The translations under genes and the position numbers were made by a program. A DNA stretch of 64,000 nt from Larkinella rosea (lineage in GTDB: Bacteria; Bacteroidota; Bacteroidia; Cytophagales; Spirosomataceae): the NCBI RefSeq assembly GCF_003858635.1, contig NZ_RQJO01000010.1:62001-126000 (forward strand), written 5' to 3'. Numbering within the stretch: the first letter of the stretch is position 1; every line of letters starts with the position of its first letter. Below the pieces are notes generated by a model. It had not been told where the DNA came from and ran no database searches. It saw nothing but the letters and a program-made list of their open reading frames with translations. This document shows positions 26,628-35,695 of this stretch, piece by piece.

Positions 26628-29228
26628 TTACGCTAACAGGGCCACCAGACCCGTCCAGCCGGTCTGGTGGCTGGCCCCGAGCCCTTTTCCGGTGTTGCCG
26701 TCAAAATACTCGTGGAACAGAATATAATCTTTAAAGTGTTCGTCGGTTTGTAGCTTTTCATTATCACCCAAAACCGCCCTTCTGCCGTTTTCGTCTTTCA
26801 AAAAGATTGCATTCAGCCGTTTTGAAAGCTGGTCAGCTACTTCGCGGATCGTACTGAAATGCCCGGAACCGGTCGGAAATTCGATTTTAAAATCATCACC
26901 GTAATACTCGTGAAACCGGTGTAAGCCCTGAATCAGCAGGTAATTAACCGGCATCCAGATCGGCCCGCGCCAGTTGCTGTTTCCACCAAACATCCCGCTA
27001 TCGCTCTCGGCCGGATTGTAGCGCACCGAAAAATTCTGTCCCGCCAGCCCGTATTCGAAAGGTTGCTGTTCGTAGACTTTCGACAGCGACCGAATGCCGT
27101 AGGGCGACAGAAATTCGTTTTCATCCAGCATCCGTTGCAACAAACACTTCATCCGATGCCCGCGTAACAGACTGAGCAGCCGCATGCTATCCGCACCGTT
27201 CTCGCCCCGCCAATTGCTCACCAGACTAGCCAAATCGGGACGCTGCGCCATAAACCACGTCATGTGCGACACCAGCCGCGGCAGCTTTTCCCATTTTTTA
27301 TCTTCCGCAACCTGCACGGCAAACAACGGAATCAGCCCCACCAGCGAGCGCAGCCGCAGCCGACTCCAGGATCCGTCGGGCATCCGGAGCATATCGTAAT
27401 AAAAACCGTCCTGCTCATCCCATAACCCCTGTCCTTCGATGTCGCCCATGTTGGCCATGCTCCCGGCAATGTAAAAAAAGTGTTCGCCGTACTTGATCGC
27501 CAGATCTTCGTACACCGGATTCGTCAGCGCCAGTTCCATCGCAATTTGCATCAGCGTGAGCGAATACATCGCCATCCAGCTCGTGCCGTCGGCCTGTTCC
27601 AGCTGGCCCCCGCCGGGCAGTGGTGCGCTGCGATCAAATATGCCGATGTTATCGAGCCCCAAAAAACCGCCCTCGAAAATGTTGTTGCCTTCGCTGTCTT
27701 TCCGGTTGACCCACCAGGTAAAATTGAGCATCAATTTATGCAAAACCCGTTGCAGAAAAACCGTATCCGGTTTTCCTTTTAACGCTTCGTCGGCTTTGTA
27801 CACTTTCCAGGCCGCCAGTGCATGAACGGGCGGATTGACGTCGCTGAAATTCCATTCGTAAGCCGATAACTCCCCATTTGGATGCATGTATTTTTCCTGC
27901 AACAGCAACAGCAACTGTTCTTTGGCAAAATCCGGATCGATTTCGGCCAGAATGATGCAGTGAAACGCCAGATCCCAGGCGGCAAACCAGGGATATTCCC
28001 ATTTATCGGGCATGGAAATGATATCGGCCGCAATGAGGTGTTTCCAGTTGGCATTACGAATGGTTTTACGGCTTTCGGGCGGAGGAATCTCACCCGCATC
28101 GCCATTGAGCCACGTATTGACGTTAAAATGATAAAACTGCTTGCTCCACAACATGCCCGCCCACGCCTGTCGCTGCACCATTCGTTCCTCATCCGTCGCT
28201 AAGCTATTTTGTTTCGTTGCGTAAAAACCGTCAGCATTGGCTTTTTGGGCAGTAAAAACCGCATCAAAATCCGCAAATGGCTGGCTGTTTTCCTGATTAG
28301 TCAACCGAAGTTTAAATGTCCGACTACTTTTTGCCGATACGGTTACCTGATAATAAGCCGACACTTTCGTACCGGTTTGCTGCGGATTTACGGCATCATT
28401 CTGCCCATTTACGATGTAGTTGTTGATGCCATCCTTGACGTAAGCAGCGGTGTTGGGCGCGTTGTATAATCGCTCGTTGTTCGTTTCATTTTCGGTAAAT
28501 AAAAACCGCACATCGCCCTCGGCGTAGCAATAGTATATACCTAGATTCCGGGTTTGGATCAGCAGTTGATTCGCGCCAATCTGCGAGATAACCGGTTTTT
28601 TATCCGGCTCATTCCAGTTCAATGTATTCCGAAACCACAAGGTCGGCAACAGGTGCAACGGGGCATCTCGGTTGCTGCGGTTCTGAACGGTATACTTCAG
28701 GAGAATATCGTGTTCATCGTTTTTCGCGTATTCAATGAATACATCGAAGTAGTGATCGTCGTTAAAAATTCCGGTATCGATCAGTTCAAATTCCGCTTCC
28801 TGTTTCGACCGACGGCGGTTTTCGTCCACCAGCCACTGGTACGGATACGCCTGCTGCGGATATTTATAGAGCATTTTCATGTAGCTGTGCGAAGGCACGT
28901 TGTCCAGGTAATAGTACAACTCCTTCACATCCTCGCCGTGATTGCCCTGCTGGTTGGTCAGGCCAAATAACCGTTCCTTCAAAATGGGATCGCGTCCATT
29001 CCACAACGCCAGTGCCAGACACAGAAATTGCTGCCGGTCGCTAATTCCGCCGATGCCTTCCTCTCCCCACCGATACGCCTTGCTGCGGGCCATATCGTGG
29101 CTTACGTAATTCCAGGCATCACCGTCGGCGCTATAATCTTCCCGTACCGTACCCCACTGTCGATCACTCACATAAGGCCCCCAGGTTCGCCAGGTGTTGC
29201 TGTGTTGCAGCTTCTCAAATTCAGTCAT
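26628..29228 (-). CDS. GH63-like glucosidase (MGH1-like family)
   Basis: The 866-residue protein has no obvious signal peptide and is probably cytoplasmic. It is related to the clan GH-G enzymes (GH63 and mannosylglycerate hydrolase-like) with an (alpha/alpha)6 barrel. Evidence includes WGPYVSDRQWGTVREDYS at the start, the DKWEYPWFAAWDLAFHCIILAEIDPDFAKEQL segment in the barrel, EQADGTSWMAMYSL, and the late FGGNSNWRGPIWMPVNYL with HEYFDGNTGKGLGASHQTGW. These match bacterial and yeast-type inverting alpha-glycosidases. It sits upstream of the glucose-dehydrogenase-like SDR, suggesting a small disaccharide-catabolic unit. The substrate is not fixed by sequence. Confidence 0.88.
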   Translation of the reverse strand: MTEFEKLQHSNTWRTWGPYVSDRQWGTVREDYSADGDAWNYVSHDMARSKAYRWGEEGIGGISDRQQFLCLALALWNGRDPILKERLFGLTNQQGNHGEDVKELYYYLDNVPSHSYMKMLYKYPQQAYPYQWLVDENRRRSKQEAEFELIDTGIFNDDHYFDVFIEYAKNDEHDILLKYTVQNRSNRDAPLHLLPTLWFRNTLNWNEPDKKPVISQIGANQLLIQTRNLGIYYCYAEGDVRFLFTENETNNERLYNAPNTAAYVKDGINNYIVNGQNDAVNPQQTGTKVSAYYQVTVSAKSSRTFKLRLTNQENSQPFADFDAVFTAQKANADGFYATKQNSLATDEERMVQRQAWAGMLWSKQFYHFNVNTWLNGDAGEIPPPESRKTIRNANWKHLIAADIISMPDKWEYPWFAAWDLAFHCIILAEIDPDFAKEQLLLLLQEKYMHPNGELSAYEWNFSDVNPPVHALAAWKVYKADEALKGKPDTVFLQRVLHKLMLNFTWWVNRKDSEGNNIFEGGFLGLDNIGIFDRSAPLPGGGQLEQADGTSWMAMYSLTLMQIAMELALTNPVYEDLAIKYGEHFFYIAGSMANMGDIEGQGLWDEQDGFYYDMLRMPDGSWSRLRLRSLVGLIPLFAVQVAEDKKWEKLPRLVSHMTWFMAQRPDLASLVSNWRGENGADSMRLLSLLRGHRMKCLLQRMLDENEFLSPYGIRSLSKVYEQQPFEYGLAGQNFSVRYNPAESDSGMFGGNSNWRGPIWMPVNYLLIQGLHRFHEYYGDDFKIEFPTGSGHFSTIREVADQLSKRLNAIFLKDENGRRAVLGDNEKLQTDEHFKDYILFHEYFDGNTGKGLGASHQTGWTGLVALLA

Positions 29229-29620
29229 GTTAATGAGTGTGGGTGACCGGTTTTTCGTTTTCCCGATTAATCAATACCGTTAAATCCGATTCTAATTACC
29301 ACTTTACTTTGCATATAACAACTGAATAAATGGGATGTCGGGCCAAAAGGATTAACTGTGTGTTAAAGTTGAGGATAGGTAAGAGTCACAAACTGAAACT
29401 TCCAACCACTGATTTTCCCATCCTTTCTAACAGCCTTTCACGCCGGTTTTTTCCGCCAACATCATAAATCCTGAACTTATCCTTCTAATTATCCGAGATT
29501 TACTGTAACTAGATAAAAGATCTGAGACGAGCGATATGAGACATTTGACTAACCAATTCTGTCTCAGCTCTCTTGTCTACTATCTTTCCTCTTACTAAAT
29601 CACTTAACCTCGCGCTACTC
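29229..29620. other. Divergent intergenic region, no gene seen
   Basis: The 392-base stretch separates the glycosidase gene (minus) from the SPFH gene (plus). It is AT-rich with many stops in all frames. I see a short inverted repeat (CTGAGAC near 29524 with GTCTCAG near 29563) but no good TAnnTTTG promoter pair. Whether the SPFH protein starts at the ATG at 29573 or the one at 29621 affects its right boundary. Confidence 0.5.
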
Positions 29621-30538
29621 ATGGGATATGTTTTTTTGACATTAGTCGTTCTGGCTCTTCTGGTTGTTTTCATGACTGTTAAAGTCGTTCCGCAGCAAAC
29701 CGCTTACGTCGTGGAGCGACTGGGCAAATTCTTCGATGTGCTTCAACCGGGTATTACGTTTATCATTCCATTTTTCGACCGGGTTGCCTACAAGCACAAC
29801 CTGAAAGAAACCGCCCTCGATATTCCCGAGCAGATCTGTATTACACGCGATAACGTTCAGGTGCGGGTCGATGGCGTTATTTTTATCCAGATTGTCGATG
29901 CGCAGAAAGCGTCGTACGGGATCGCCGATTACCGGTTTGCGGTCATTCAGTTGTCACAGACTACAATGCGGAGCGAAATGGGAAAAATTGAGCTGGACAA
30001 GACGTTTGAAGAGCGCACAACGCTGAATCAGGCCGTGGTCCGCGCGATCGACGAAGCCGCTATCGGCTGGGGTGTCAAGGTGTTACGCTACGAAATCAAG
30101 AATATTACGCCCCCACAATCCGTTTTAAATGCGATGGAAAAGCAGATGCAGGCCGAGCGCGAAAAACGGGCGGTGATTCTGCAATCGGAGGGCGAGAAGC
30201 AATCGGCCATCAACATTGCCGAAGGGCAAAAACAGAAAGTGGTGCTGGAATCGGAAGGGGTTCGGTTGCGGCAGATCAACGAAGCGGCCGGGGAAGCGGA
30301 AGCCATCAAATCCATTGCCGACGCCACCGCCGAAAGTATCCGGAAAGTGGCGGCTGCCATCAACGATGAAGGCGGAATGGACGCGGTGCAGTTGCGGGTC
30401 GCCGAACAGTTGGTCGATCAGTTTGGCAACCTGGCGCGCACCAACAACACGCTGATTTTACCCGCCAATTTTGGGGATCTATCCTCCATTATCTCGACCG
30501 CCATGACGGTGGTCAAACATCAGGATAAAACAAAATAA
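29621..30538 (+). CDS. SPFH-domain membrane protein, paraslipin/QmcA family
   Basis: From the ATG at 29621 the protein has 305 residues with an N-terminal membrane helix (FLTLVVLALLVVFMTV). An earlier ATG at 29573 would place 16 extra residues before it. The SPFH domain begins KVVPQQTAYVVERLGKFFDVLQPGITFIIPF and includes RDNVQVRVDGVIFIQIVDAQKASYGI. A long charged helix (residues about 180-245) with repeated QSEGEKQSAINIAEGQKQK follows, as in stomatins. It forms large membrane microdomain cages, typically with the NfeD partner encoded 2 bases downstream. Confidence 0.92.
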   Translation: MGYVFLTLVVLALLVVFMTVKVVPQQTAYVVERLGKFFDVLQPGITFIIPFFDRVAYKHNLKETALDIPEQICITRDNVQVRVDGVIFIQIVDAQKASYGIADYRFAVIQLSQTTMRSEMGKIELDKTFEERTTLNQAVVRAIDEAAIGWGVKVLRYEIKNITPPQSVLNAMEKQMQAEREKRAVILQSEGEKQSAINIAEGQKQKVVLESEGVRLRQINEAAGEAEAIKSIADATAESIRKVAAAINDEGGMDAVQLRVAEQLVDQFGNLARTNNTLILPANFGDLSSIISTAMTVVKHQDKTK

Positions 30539-30540
30539 GC

Positions 30541-31011
30541 ATGGACTTCATCACCTGGCCTCAACTGTGGGTACTCCTGGGCATTCTGTTTCTGATTGCC
30601 GAACTACTCAGCGTTTCGTTCGTCTTCGCGTTTCTGAGTGTCGGCGCATTCATCACTGCCCTGGCAACGGTTCTGGGCGTAACGCCCGATCTGGAAAATC
30701 AATTGTTCTGCTTCGCGGCCGTCACGGTACTGACCTTGCTGATGGGCCGGAAGCCGCTCCGCCGGTGGTTTGACTCCCGAACCAGAAAACAGGAATACGT
30801 CGAATCCGTCGGCGACAAAGCCACCGTCACTGAAACCATTCCCGCATCCGGCGAAGGCCGGATCTTCTACCGGGGCACCGAATGGGCTGCGGTTTCAGAG
30901 AACGACGAGTCGATCATGGCCGGAAAACCGGTGGTGATCCGGCGGATGGAAGGAAGCCGGGCAGTGGTTTTATTAATGAATAATGAACAATTAACAATGA
31001 AAAATGGGTAA
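30541..31011 (+). CDS. NfeD-family membrane protein with repeat-derived tail
   Basis: The 156-residue short NfeD has an N-terminal block of membrane helices (WVLLGILFLIAELLSVSFVFAFLSVGAFITALATVLG, then FAAVTVLTLLMG). A C-terminal OB-fold follows (VGDKATVTETIPASGEGRIFYRGTEWAAV). It partners the SPFH protein encoded just upstream, and the pair is probably co-translated. The last residues (MNNEQLTMKNG) are encoded by the left arm of an intergenic inverted repeat (30975-30996), so the tail is not part of the OB-fold and appears acquired by repeat insertion. Confidence 0.9.
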   Translation: MDFITWPQLWVLLGILFLIAELLSVSFVFAFLSVGAFITALATVLGVTPDLENQLFCFAAVTVLTLLMGRKPLRRWFDSRTRKQEYVESVGDKATVTETIPASGEGRIFYRGTEWAAVSENDESIMAGKPVVIRRMEGSRAVVLLMNNEQLTMKNG

Positions 31012-31070
31012 CGGGCGTCTTTCAGTTGGAGGTGGTTCCCCGGTCGACTGTTAATTGTTCATTATTCATT
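30975..31070. repeat. Inverted repeat with 22-bp perfect arms, overlapping the NfeD gene end
   Basis: The left arm 30975-30996 (AATGAATAATGAACAATT then AACA) is exactly complementary to 31049-31070. The spacer holds the NfeD stop codon. It lies between convergent genes and probably serves as their shared terminator. The arm words match the ATGAA-type repeat family at 33538 and 49924. Confidence 0.85.
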
Positions 31071-31076
31071 GTTTAT

Positions 31077-32729
31077 TTACTTAATCGCTTCCGAGACCGG
31101 ATTGCCGATGTTTCCGCTGGGCTCAAGGATGTGCAATAACGCTGAAACCGTGGAGGCAATGTCGGCAATCTGCGTCCGGCGGGTGGTTTCGCCGGGTTTG
31201 ATACCCCAGCCGTAAAAGACCAGCGGCACATGGGTGTCGTAATTAAAGAGCGTTCCGTGCGAGGTGCCGCCTTTCTGGTAACCTTCCAGCCAGCCGGGTT
31301 GGGTAATCAGCAGCAAATCCCCGCTGCGTTTCGGATGGTAAACGTTGCGCAAAAAATGCAGCCAGTATTCCGGCACGGCATTCGAGTTAACATCGTGTAG
31401 ATTAACGACATTCAGAATGCCGGGATTTTTCAATAGCGCCAGTTTAACGACTTCGGCCGCATCGGCTATTTTCACCTTTTTCTCACGCAGCAGATCGTGG
31501 TTCAGATAAACCTGTGCATTGGCATTTCCAATCACCCACTTTCCGGGGCCAAACGCGTCAGCAAGCGCTTTTTCGGTGGCAGCCCCAACGGTTTTTCCTT
31601 CGAGAAAACCGCCCGGCAAATTCAGGCTCATCGAGTACGCCGGGTTGTCGGCGGCACCGTGGTCGGCCGATAGAAACGTGAAATAATTGCCTTTGCCGAC
31701 CTGCGCATCCAGCGCATTCAGCAATTCGGCCATCACTTTATCCAGCCGCAGGTACTCGTCTTCAATTTCAATGGACGACGGGCTGAACCGGTGGCCGATG
31801 GCGTCGGGCGACGAAAAGCTAACGCAGAGAAAATCGGTTTCAGAACCCCGGCCCAGGTTTTCACCCCGCAGGGCAGCAACCGCCATTTCCTTGGTCAACA
31901 CATCCCCGAACGGGCTAGTGCGCAGTGCTTCGTATTTGCTGCCGAGCGACGCGATGGCCTGGTGCGGAAAAACCGCCTTGGGTTCACCCGCCAGCGGGTT
32001 TTCAAACGGTGTATCATCGACCGTACTTTCCACGTATTGATTGATCGGCAACGTGGTTTCCCAGGCTTGAGTCAGGTATTTGTCCGACAGTTTCTGTGCG
32101 TTGAAATCTTTAGCCCACTGCGGCAGGTCTTTCATGTAAAACGTACTCGAAATCCAGCTTCCGTCTTTCGAATCGAACCAGTAAGCGGCATTGGCGGCAT
32201 GTCCGGCGGGCAGAATCGAACCCCGGTCTTTCATCGCGACGCCGATCACTTTGGAGCGTCCCTGCGTCGCCACTTTCAGTTGGTCGGTGACGGTGGTCAC
32301 CAGCAGATTCCGGGGTGACATTTTTCCCGCCGACGATGAATTCCCAACCGACGAAACCGTCGAATCACCGACACAATAGAGGGTTTTGTCGGAAGCCCGG
32401 TCATACCAGTCATTGCCCACAATCCCGGAAATAGCCGGTGCCGAACCGGTGTATACGTGCGTATGGCCGGGTGCCGTGATCGTGGCGGCATAATGATAAT
32501 GGTTGTTGCGGGCGTTAAAACCGTCGCGCATCATGCGTTTAAAACCGCCTTCCGTATATTTGTTGTAAAAGCGATAGAGGTAGTCGTAGCGCATCTGGTC
32601 AACGATAATTCCGACAACCAGTTTCGGGCGACTCAACGTGGTCGGAGTTGCTGCTCCTTTTTTAGCAGCAGGCTGCGCAAACACCAAAGCGGGCGCAAGT
32701 AGAAATAATGCAAAACGGGCTATTTTCAT
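31077..32729 (-). CDS. pafA: Alkaline phosphatase, PafA type
   Basis: The 550-residue periplasmic enzyme (signal ends VFAQ) matches PafA, a phosphate-insensitive phosphatase of Bacteroidota that releases phosphate from organic phosphomonoesters. VVGIIVDQMRYDYLYR supplies a metal-ligand Asp, and the nucleophilic Thr lies in ATITAPGHTHVYTG around residues 81-94. The KDRGSILPAGH segment carries the substrate-binding Lys and Arg characteristic of PafA-like enzymes rather than PhoA, and LSADHGA provides further metal ligands. Length is normal. A TACTTTTG promoter box lies upstream. No Pho-box is claimed. Confidence 0.92.
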   Translation of the reverse strand: MKIARFALFLLAPALVFAQPAAKKGAATPTTLSRPKLVVGIIVDQMRYDYLYRFYNKYTEGGFKRMMRDGFNARNNHYHYAATITAPGHTHVYTGSAPAISGIVGNDWYDRASDKTLYCVGDSTVSSVGNSSSAGKMSPRNLLVTTVTDQLKVATQGRSKVIGVAMKDRGSILPAGHAANAAYWFDSKDGSWISSTFYMKDLPQWAKDFNAQKLSDKYLTQAWETTLPINQYVESTVDDTPFENPLAGEPKAVFPHQAIASLGSKYEALRTSPFGDVLTKEMAVAALRGENLGRGSETDFLCVSFSSPDAIGHRFSPSSIEIEDEYLRLDKVMAELLNALDAQVGKGNYFTFLSADHGAADNPAYSMSLNLPGGFLEGKTVGAATEKALADAFGPGKWVIGNANAQVYLNHDLLREKKVKIADAAEVVKLALLKNPGILNVVNLHDVNSNAVPEYWLHFLRNVYHPKRSGDLLLITQPGWLEGYQKGGTSHGTLFNYDTHVPLVFYGWGIKPGETTRRTQIADIASTVSALLHILEPSGNIGNPVSEAIK

Positions 32730-32771
32730 GCCGATTTAGAAAAACTATGGAAATTGGTCGGGTTACAACCC

Positions 32772-32779
32772 CAAAAGTA
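32772..32779 (-). promoter_or_regulatory. Probable -7 promoter box of pafA
   Basis: The minus strand reads TACTTTTG, an exact TAnnTTTG match, 42 bases before the pafA ATG. No -33 TTG stands at the usual distance. The box lies in the 96-base spacer shared with the divergent carotenoid gene. Confidence 0.45.
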
Positions 32780-32825
32780 GTGAACATTTCCCGTACCCGA
32801 GTCGTTAGCCGGTAAATGAATTGTT

Positions 32826-33542
32826 ATGACAACCCCAGTCCTTTCATTTAAACCGACCCAAATTGGCCACCGCGGACTCTATTTTGCCGCGGCTATCCTG
32901 CTGAGTTGGGCGGGAATGCTGGTTTTTCTACTGAATTACCCGATCGACTGGCAAAACCCGCTCGTTTACCTTTTTGCTCTCATTCAAACCCACCTCTACA
33001 CCGGCGTTTTCATCACCGCCCACGATGCGATTCACGGCGTGGTGGCGCCGAACAACAAGCGATTGAATTACTGGATCGGTTTTCTGTGCGCGACCTTGTT
33101 TGCGTTCAATAATTTCAATCGGCTCAGCCGCAAACACCATTTGCACCACCGGCATTCGGCCACCGACGATGATCCGGATTTTCACGACGGCAACCCCGGT
33201 TTTCTGGCCTGGTATTACAGTTTTCTGAAAGAATACATTTCGGTGATTCAGATTGTGTTGATGGCAGTTACCTACAACATCCTGAAAATCTGGTTTCCGA
33301 TGGAAAATCTGATTGTGTTCTGGATGGCTCCGGCGGTTTTAAGTACGTTCCAGCTTTTCTATTTCGGAACTTACCTCCCCCACCGCGGAGAACACCACAA
33401 TCCGCCCCACAACGCCCGCAGCCAGAAACTGAACCACATTGCCGCTTTCCTGAGTTGTTATTTTTTTGGCTACCACGCCGAACACCACGCCTGGCCCTAT
33501 TTGCCGTGGTGGAAATTGCCTGAAGCGCGGGAAATGAATTAA
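32826..33542 (+). CDS. crtW: Beta-carotene ketolase, CrtW type
   Basis: The 238-residue membrane di-iron oxygenase belongs to the fatty-acid-hydroxylase/desaturase superfamily. Histidine clusters are present in order: HDAIHG, RKHHLHHRHS and FGYHAEHHAWPYLPWW, with FYFGTYLPHRGEHH before the last, which is characteristic of bacterial CrtW. The family adds 4-keto groups to beta-ionone rings, giving canthaxanthin- or echinenone-type orange pigments. A plain desaturase is the alternative, but the FGTYLPH motif favours the ketolase. It converges on a long-chain prenyl diphosphate synthase gene; other carotenoid genes are not in the window. Confidence 0.82.
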   Translation: MTTPVLSFKPTQIGHRGLYFAAAILLSWAGMLVFLLNYPIDWQNPLVYLFALIQTHLYTGVFITAHDAIHGVVAPNNKRLNYWIGFLCATLFAFNNFNRLSRKHHLHHRHSATDDDPDFHDGNPGFLAWYYSFLKEYISVIQIVLMAVTYNILKIWFPMENLIVFWMAPAVLSTFQLFYFGTYLPHRGEHHNPPHNARSQKLNHIAAFLSCYFFGYHAEHHAWPYLPWWKLPEAREMN

Positions 33543-33597
33543 CAATGAATAACTTCAGGTATGGAAATAAGCTAAAAGCCTGCTATTCATTGTTAAT
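33538..33597. repeat. Intergenic inverted repeat between convergent genes
   Basis: ATTAACAATGAATA (33538-33551) and its exact complement (33584-33597) flank a 32-base spacer. The left arm overlaps the stop codon of the carotenoid gene. It belongs to the same ATGAA-type family as 30975-31070 and probably terminates both converging transcripts. Confidence 0.7.
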
Positions 33598-33605
33598 GGT
33601 TCATT

Positions 33606-34580
33606 TTACTTACTCCTTTCAATCGTATACTGCACGAGTTGCTCCAGGGAAGTGCGATAAGGAGAAGCGGGAAGTTGGAAAAGCAGGGTTTTGGCTTCCT
33701 CGACGTAGCGGGTCATGACCGTTGTGGCATACTGGATGCCGCCCGATTTTTTGACGAAATCGATCACTTCCGCTACTTTTTTCGGATTCTCACTGTCGTT
33801 TTTAATAATATTGATCATCCGCCGTTTTTCGACCCAACCCGCATTGTTAAGCGCATAAATCAGCGGAAGGGTCATCTTTTTTTCCTTGATGTCGATTCCA
33901 AGCGGTTTGCCGACTTCCTCCTCGCCGTAATCGAACAGGTCGTCTTTGATCTGGAAGGCAATACCCACTTTTTCGCCAAAAAGTCGGGCGGTTTCAATCG
34001 TTTCGACAGTGGTGTCAACAGAACGGGCTCCTACGGCGCAGCAGGCGGCAATCAACGAAGCGGTTTTTTGGCGAATAATTTCAAAATAAATGTCTTCCGT
34101 AATATCCAGCCGCCGGGCCTTTTCAATTTGCAGTAATTCCCCTTCCGAAATTTCCTTTACCGCCCGATTGATCAGTTTCAGAAAGTCGAAATCTTCGTGG
34201 TCAACGGCCAGAAACAGGCTGCGCGAAAGCAGGTAATCACCTACCAACACCGCAATTTTGTTTTTCCACAGGGCATTTACCGAAAAAAAACTCCGCCGGT
34301 AATTGGAGTCGTCGACGACATCATCGTGCACGAGGGTTGCCGTATGAATCAGCTCAATCAGGGCCGCTCCACGGTAGGTCGATTCGTTGATGGGGCCACA
34401 GACACCGGCCGTCAGAAAAACGAACATCGGGCGCAGTTGCTTGCCTTTCCGGCGCACGATGTAATTCATGATCTGATCCAGAAGCATGACTTCGCTTTTC
34501 ATAAACTGCCGGAATTTCTGCTCAAATGTCTCCATTTCAGCAGCAATCGGCGCTTGTATGTCCCGGATTGATAGTGGCAT
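33606..34580 (-). CDS. ispB: Long-chain (octaprenyl/heptaprenyl-type) trans-prenyl diphosphate synthase
   Basis: The 324-residue soluble enzyme elongates farnesyl or geranylgeranyl diphosphate with isopentenyl diphosphate to make the menaquinone side chain. The first Asp-rich motif is in HTATLVHDDVVDDSNYRR (DDxxD near residue 86) and the second in IAFQIKDDLFDY (near 213). Small residues before the first motif indicate a long product. Length and motifs are complete. The exact chain length (C35-C40) cannot be read from the sequence. It converges on the ketolase gene. Confidence 0.92.
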   Translation of the reverse strand: MPLSIRDIQAPIAAEMETFEQKFRQFMKSEVMLLDQIMNYIVRRKGKQLRPMFVFLTAGVCGPINESTYRGAALIELIHTATLVHDDVVDDSNYRRSFFSVNALWKNKIAVLVGDYLLSRSLFLAVDHEDFDFLKLINRAVKEISEGELLQIEKARRLDITEDIYFEIIRQKTASLIAACCAVGARSVDTTVETIETARLFGEKVGIAFQIKDDLFDYGEEEVGKPLGIDIKEKKMTLPLIYALNNAGWVEKRRMINIIKNDSENPKKVAEVIDFVKKSGGIQYATTVMTRYVEEAKTLLFQLPASPYRTSLEQLVQYTIERSK

Positions 34581-34624
34581 CGTTGCAATCAGTTCGCCGG
34601 ACTGGGTGAACCGTAATCAGGGCG

Positions 34625-34659
34625 CAAGTATACCACTCAAACGCGAACTTCGGGGCAAA
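34625..34659 (-). promoter_or_regulatory. Possible promoter of ispB
   Basis: On the minus strand TTTG (34659-34656) is followed after 23 bases by TATACTTG (34632-34625), one mismatch from TAnnTTTG. It lies 45 bases before the ATG at 34580. The long spacer and the mismatch make it tentative. Confidence 0.35.
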
Positions 34660-34760
34660 ACTTCAAAAAATTATGGATGAGGAATTATGAACGATGCACG
34701 GAATGACGTTAATTAAGATTTACAATCATCATTATCATCCATTAATTCATCATTCGATTC

Positions 34761-35678
34761 ATGCGTGCGCTGGTGTTAGGGGGCGGATCGCTCAAGGGAG
34801 CCTTTCAGGCGGGTGCCATTCAGGCCGTGTTGGAGGCCGGTTTTGAGCCCGAAGCAATTTATGGTATATCGGTAGGGAGTTTAAATGCGGTTTTTCTGGT
34901 TCACGAAGCCGGAAAACAATTCGCCGAGCACGGCGCCGTTGACTGGAAAAAAACCGGTCGGCAATTGATTGAATTCTGGGTTCGAAACATCACCCGGCCC
35001 GAAGATGTGGCCGTGATCCGATCGCGGTTCATGCTGGGATACAATACGCTTTTTAGTCGTTTCGACGGTTTGCTCGATTCTACCCCCCTCCAGACGCTGA
35101 TCAAAACCCATATCAAACTCGAAATTCTCGCCAACAGCCCGATTAAACTGAAAGTGGGTACGGTCGATATCATGAATGGCGATATGGTTTATGCCACAAA
35201 TGAAGATAAATCCATTCTGGATTACGTCATTGCCAGCAGTTCGCTACCGTTTCTGATGCCCGCCGTCTGCATCGGGGGCGACCGCCAGAAGATGTTTCTT
35301 GATGGCGGTTTGCGGGAAGTAGCTCCCTTGCGCGAAGCCATCGAAGATGAAGCCAACGAACTGGTTTGTGTCGCCTGTCACGCCCGACATATTTTTAAGG
35401 AAAAGTTTAACTACCGCAGTCTGCTGAATTTATCCGAACGGGTCAAGGACATTACGGTGAATCAACTCGTCAACAACGATATAGCCTGGGCAGAACGCTG
35501 GGTGGAACGGGAACGACTGCGCGGAAACGACATGCAGCTCACCCTCATCCGCCCCCATGACCCGCTGTATCTGAACCTGATGCGGTTTTCATCCGACGAC
35601 ATTGGCCGGCTGATTGTGCAGGGCTATCGGGATGCGACGGTAGTGCTGCGGGCCGAGGGAATCGGGCGGAAGGCGTAA
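34761..35678 (+). CDS. Patatin-like phospholipase
   Basis: The 305-residue protein has the patatin core. The oxyanion-hole loop LGGGSLKGAFQAG is near residue 6-18, the nucleophile Ser is in GISVGS (G-x-S-x-G, near residue 36), and the catalytic Asp is in DGGLREVAP. There is no signal peptide and no barrel, so it is a cytoplasmic or peripheral lipase/acyl hydrolase of the RssA-like class, not a PlpD-type secreted enzyme. It is monocistronic, and a weak ATGGATGA/TCATCCAT inverted repeat (34673-34742) lies in its upstream spacer. The substrate lipid is unknown. Confidence 0.9.
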   Translation: MRALVLGGGSLKGAFQAGAIQAVLEAGFEPEAIYGISVGSLNAVFLVHEAGKQFAEHGAVDWKKTGRQLIEFWVRNITRPEDVAVIRSRFMLGYNTLFSRFDGLLDSTPLQTLIKTHIKLEILANSPIKLKVGTVDIMNGDMVYATNEDKSILDYVIASSSLPFLMPAVCIGGDRQKMFLDGGLREVAPLREAIEDEANELVCVACHARHIFKEKFNYRSLLNLSERVKDITVNQLVNNDIAWAERWVERERLRGNDMQLTLIRPHDPLYLNLMRFSSDDIGRLIVQGYRDATVVLRAEGIGRKA

Positions 35679-35695
35679 AGGTTCAGTCCCGCATT

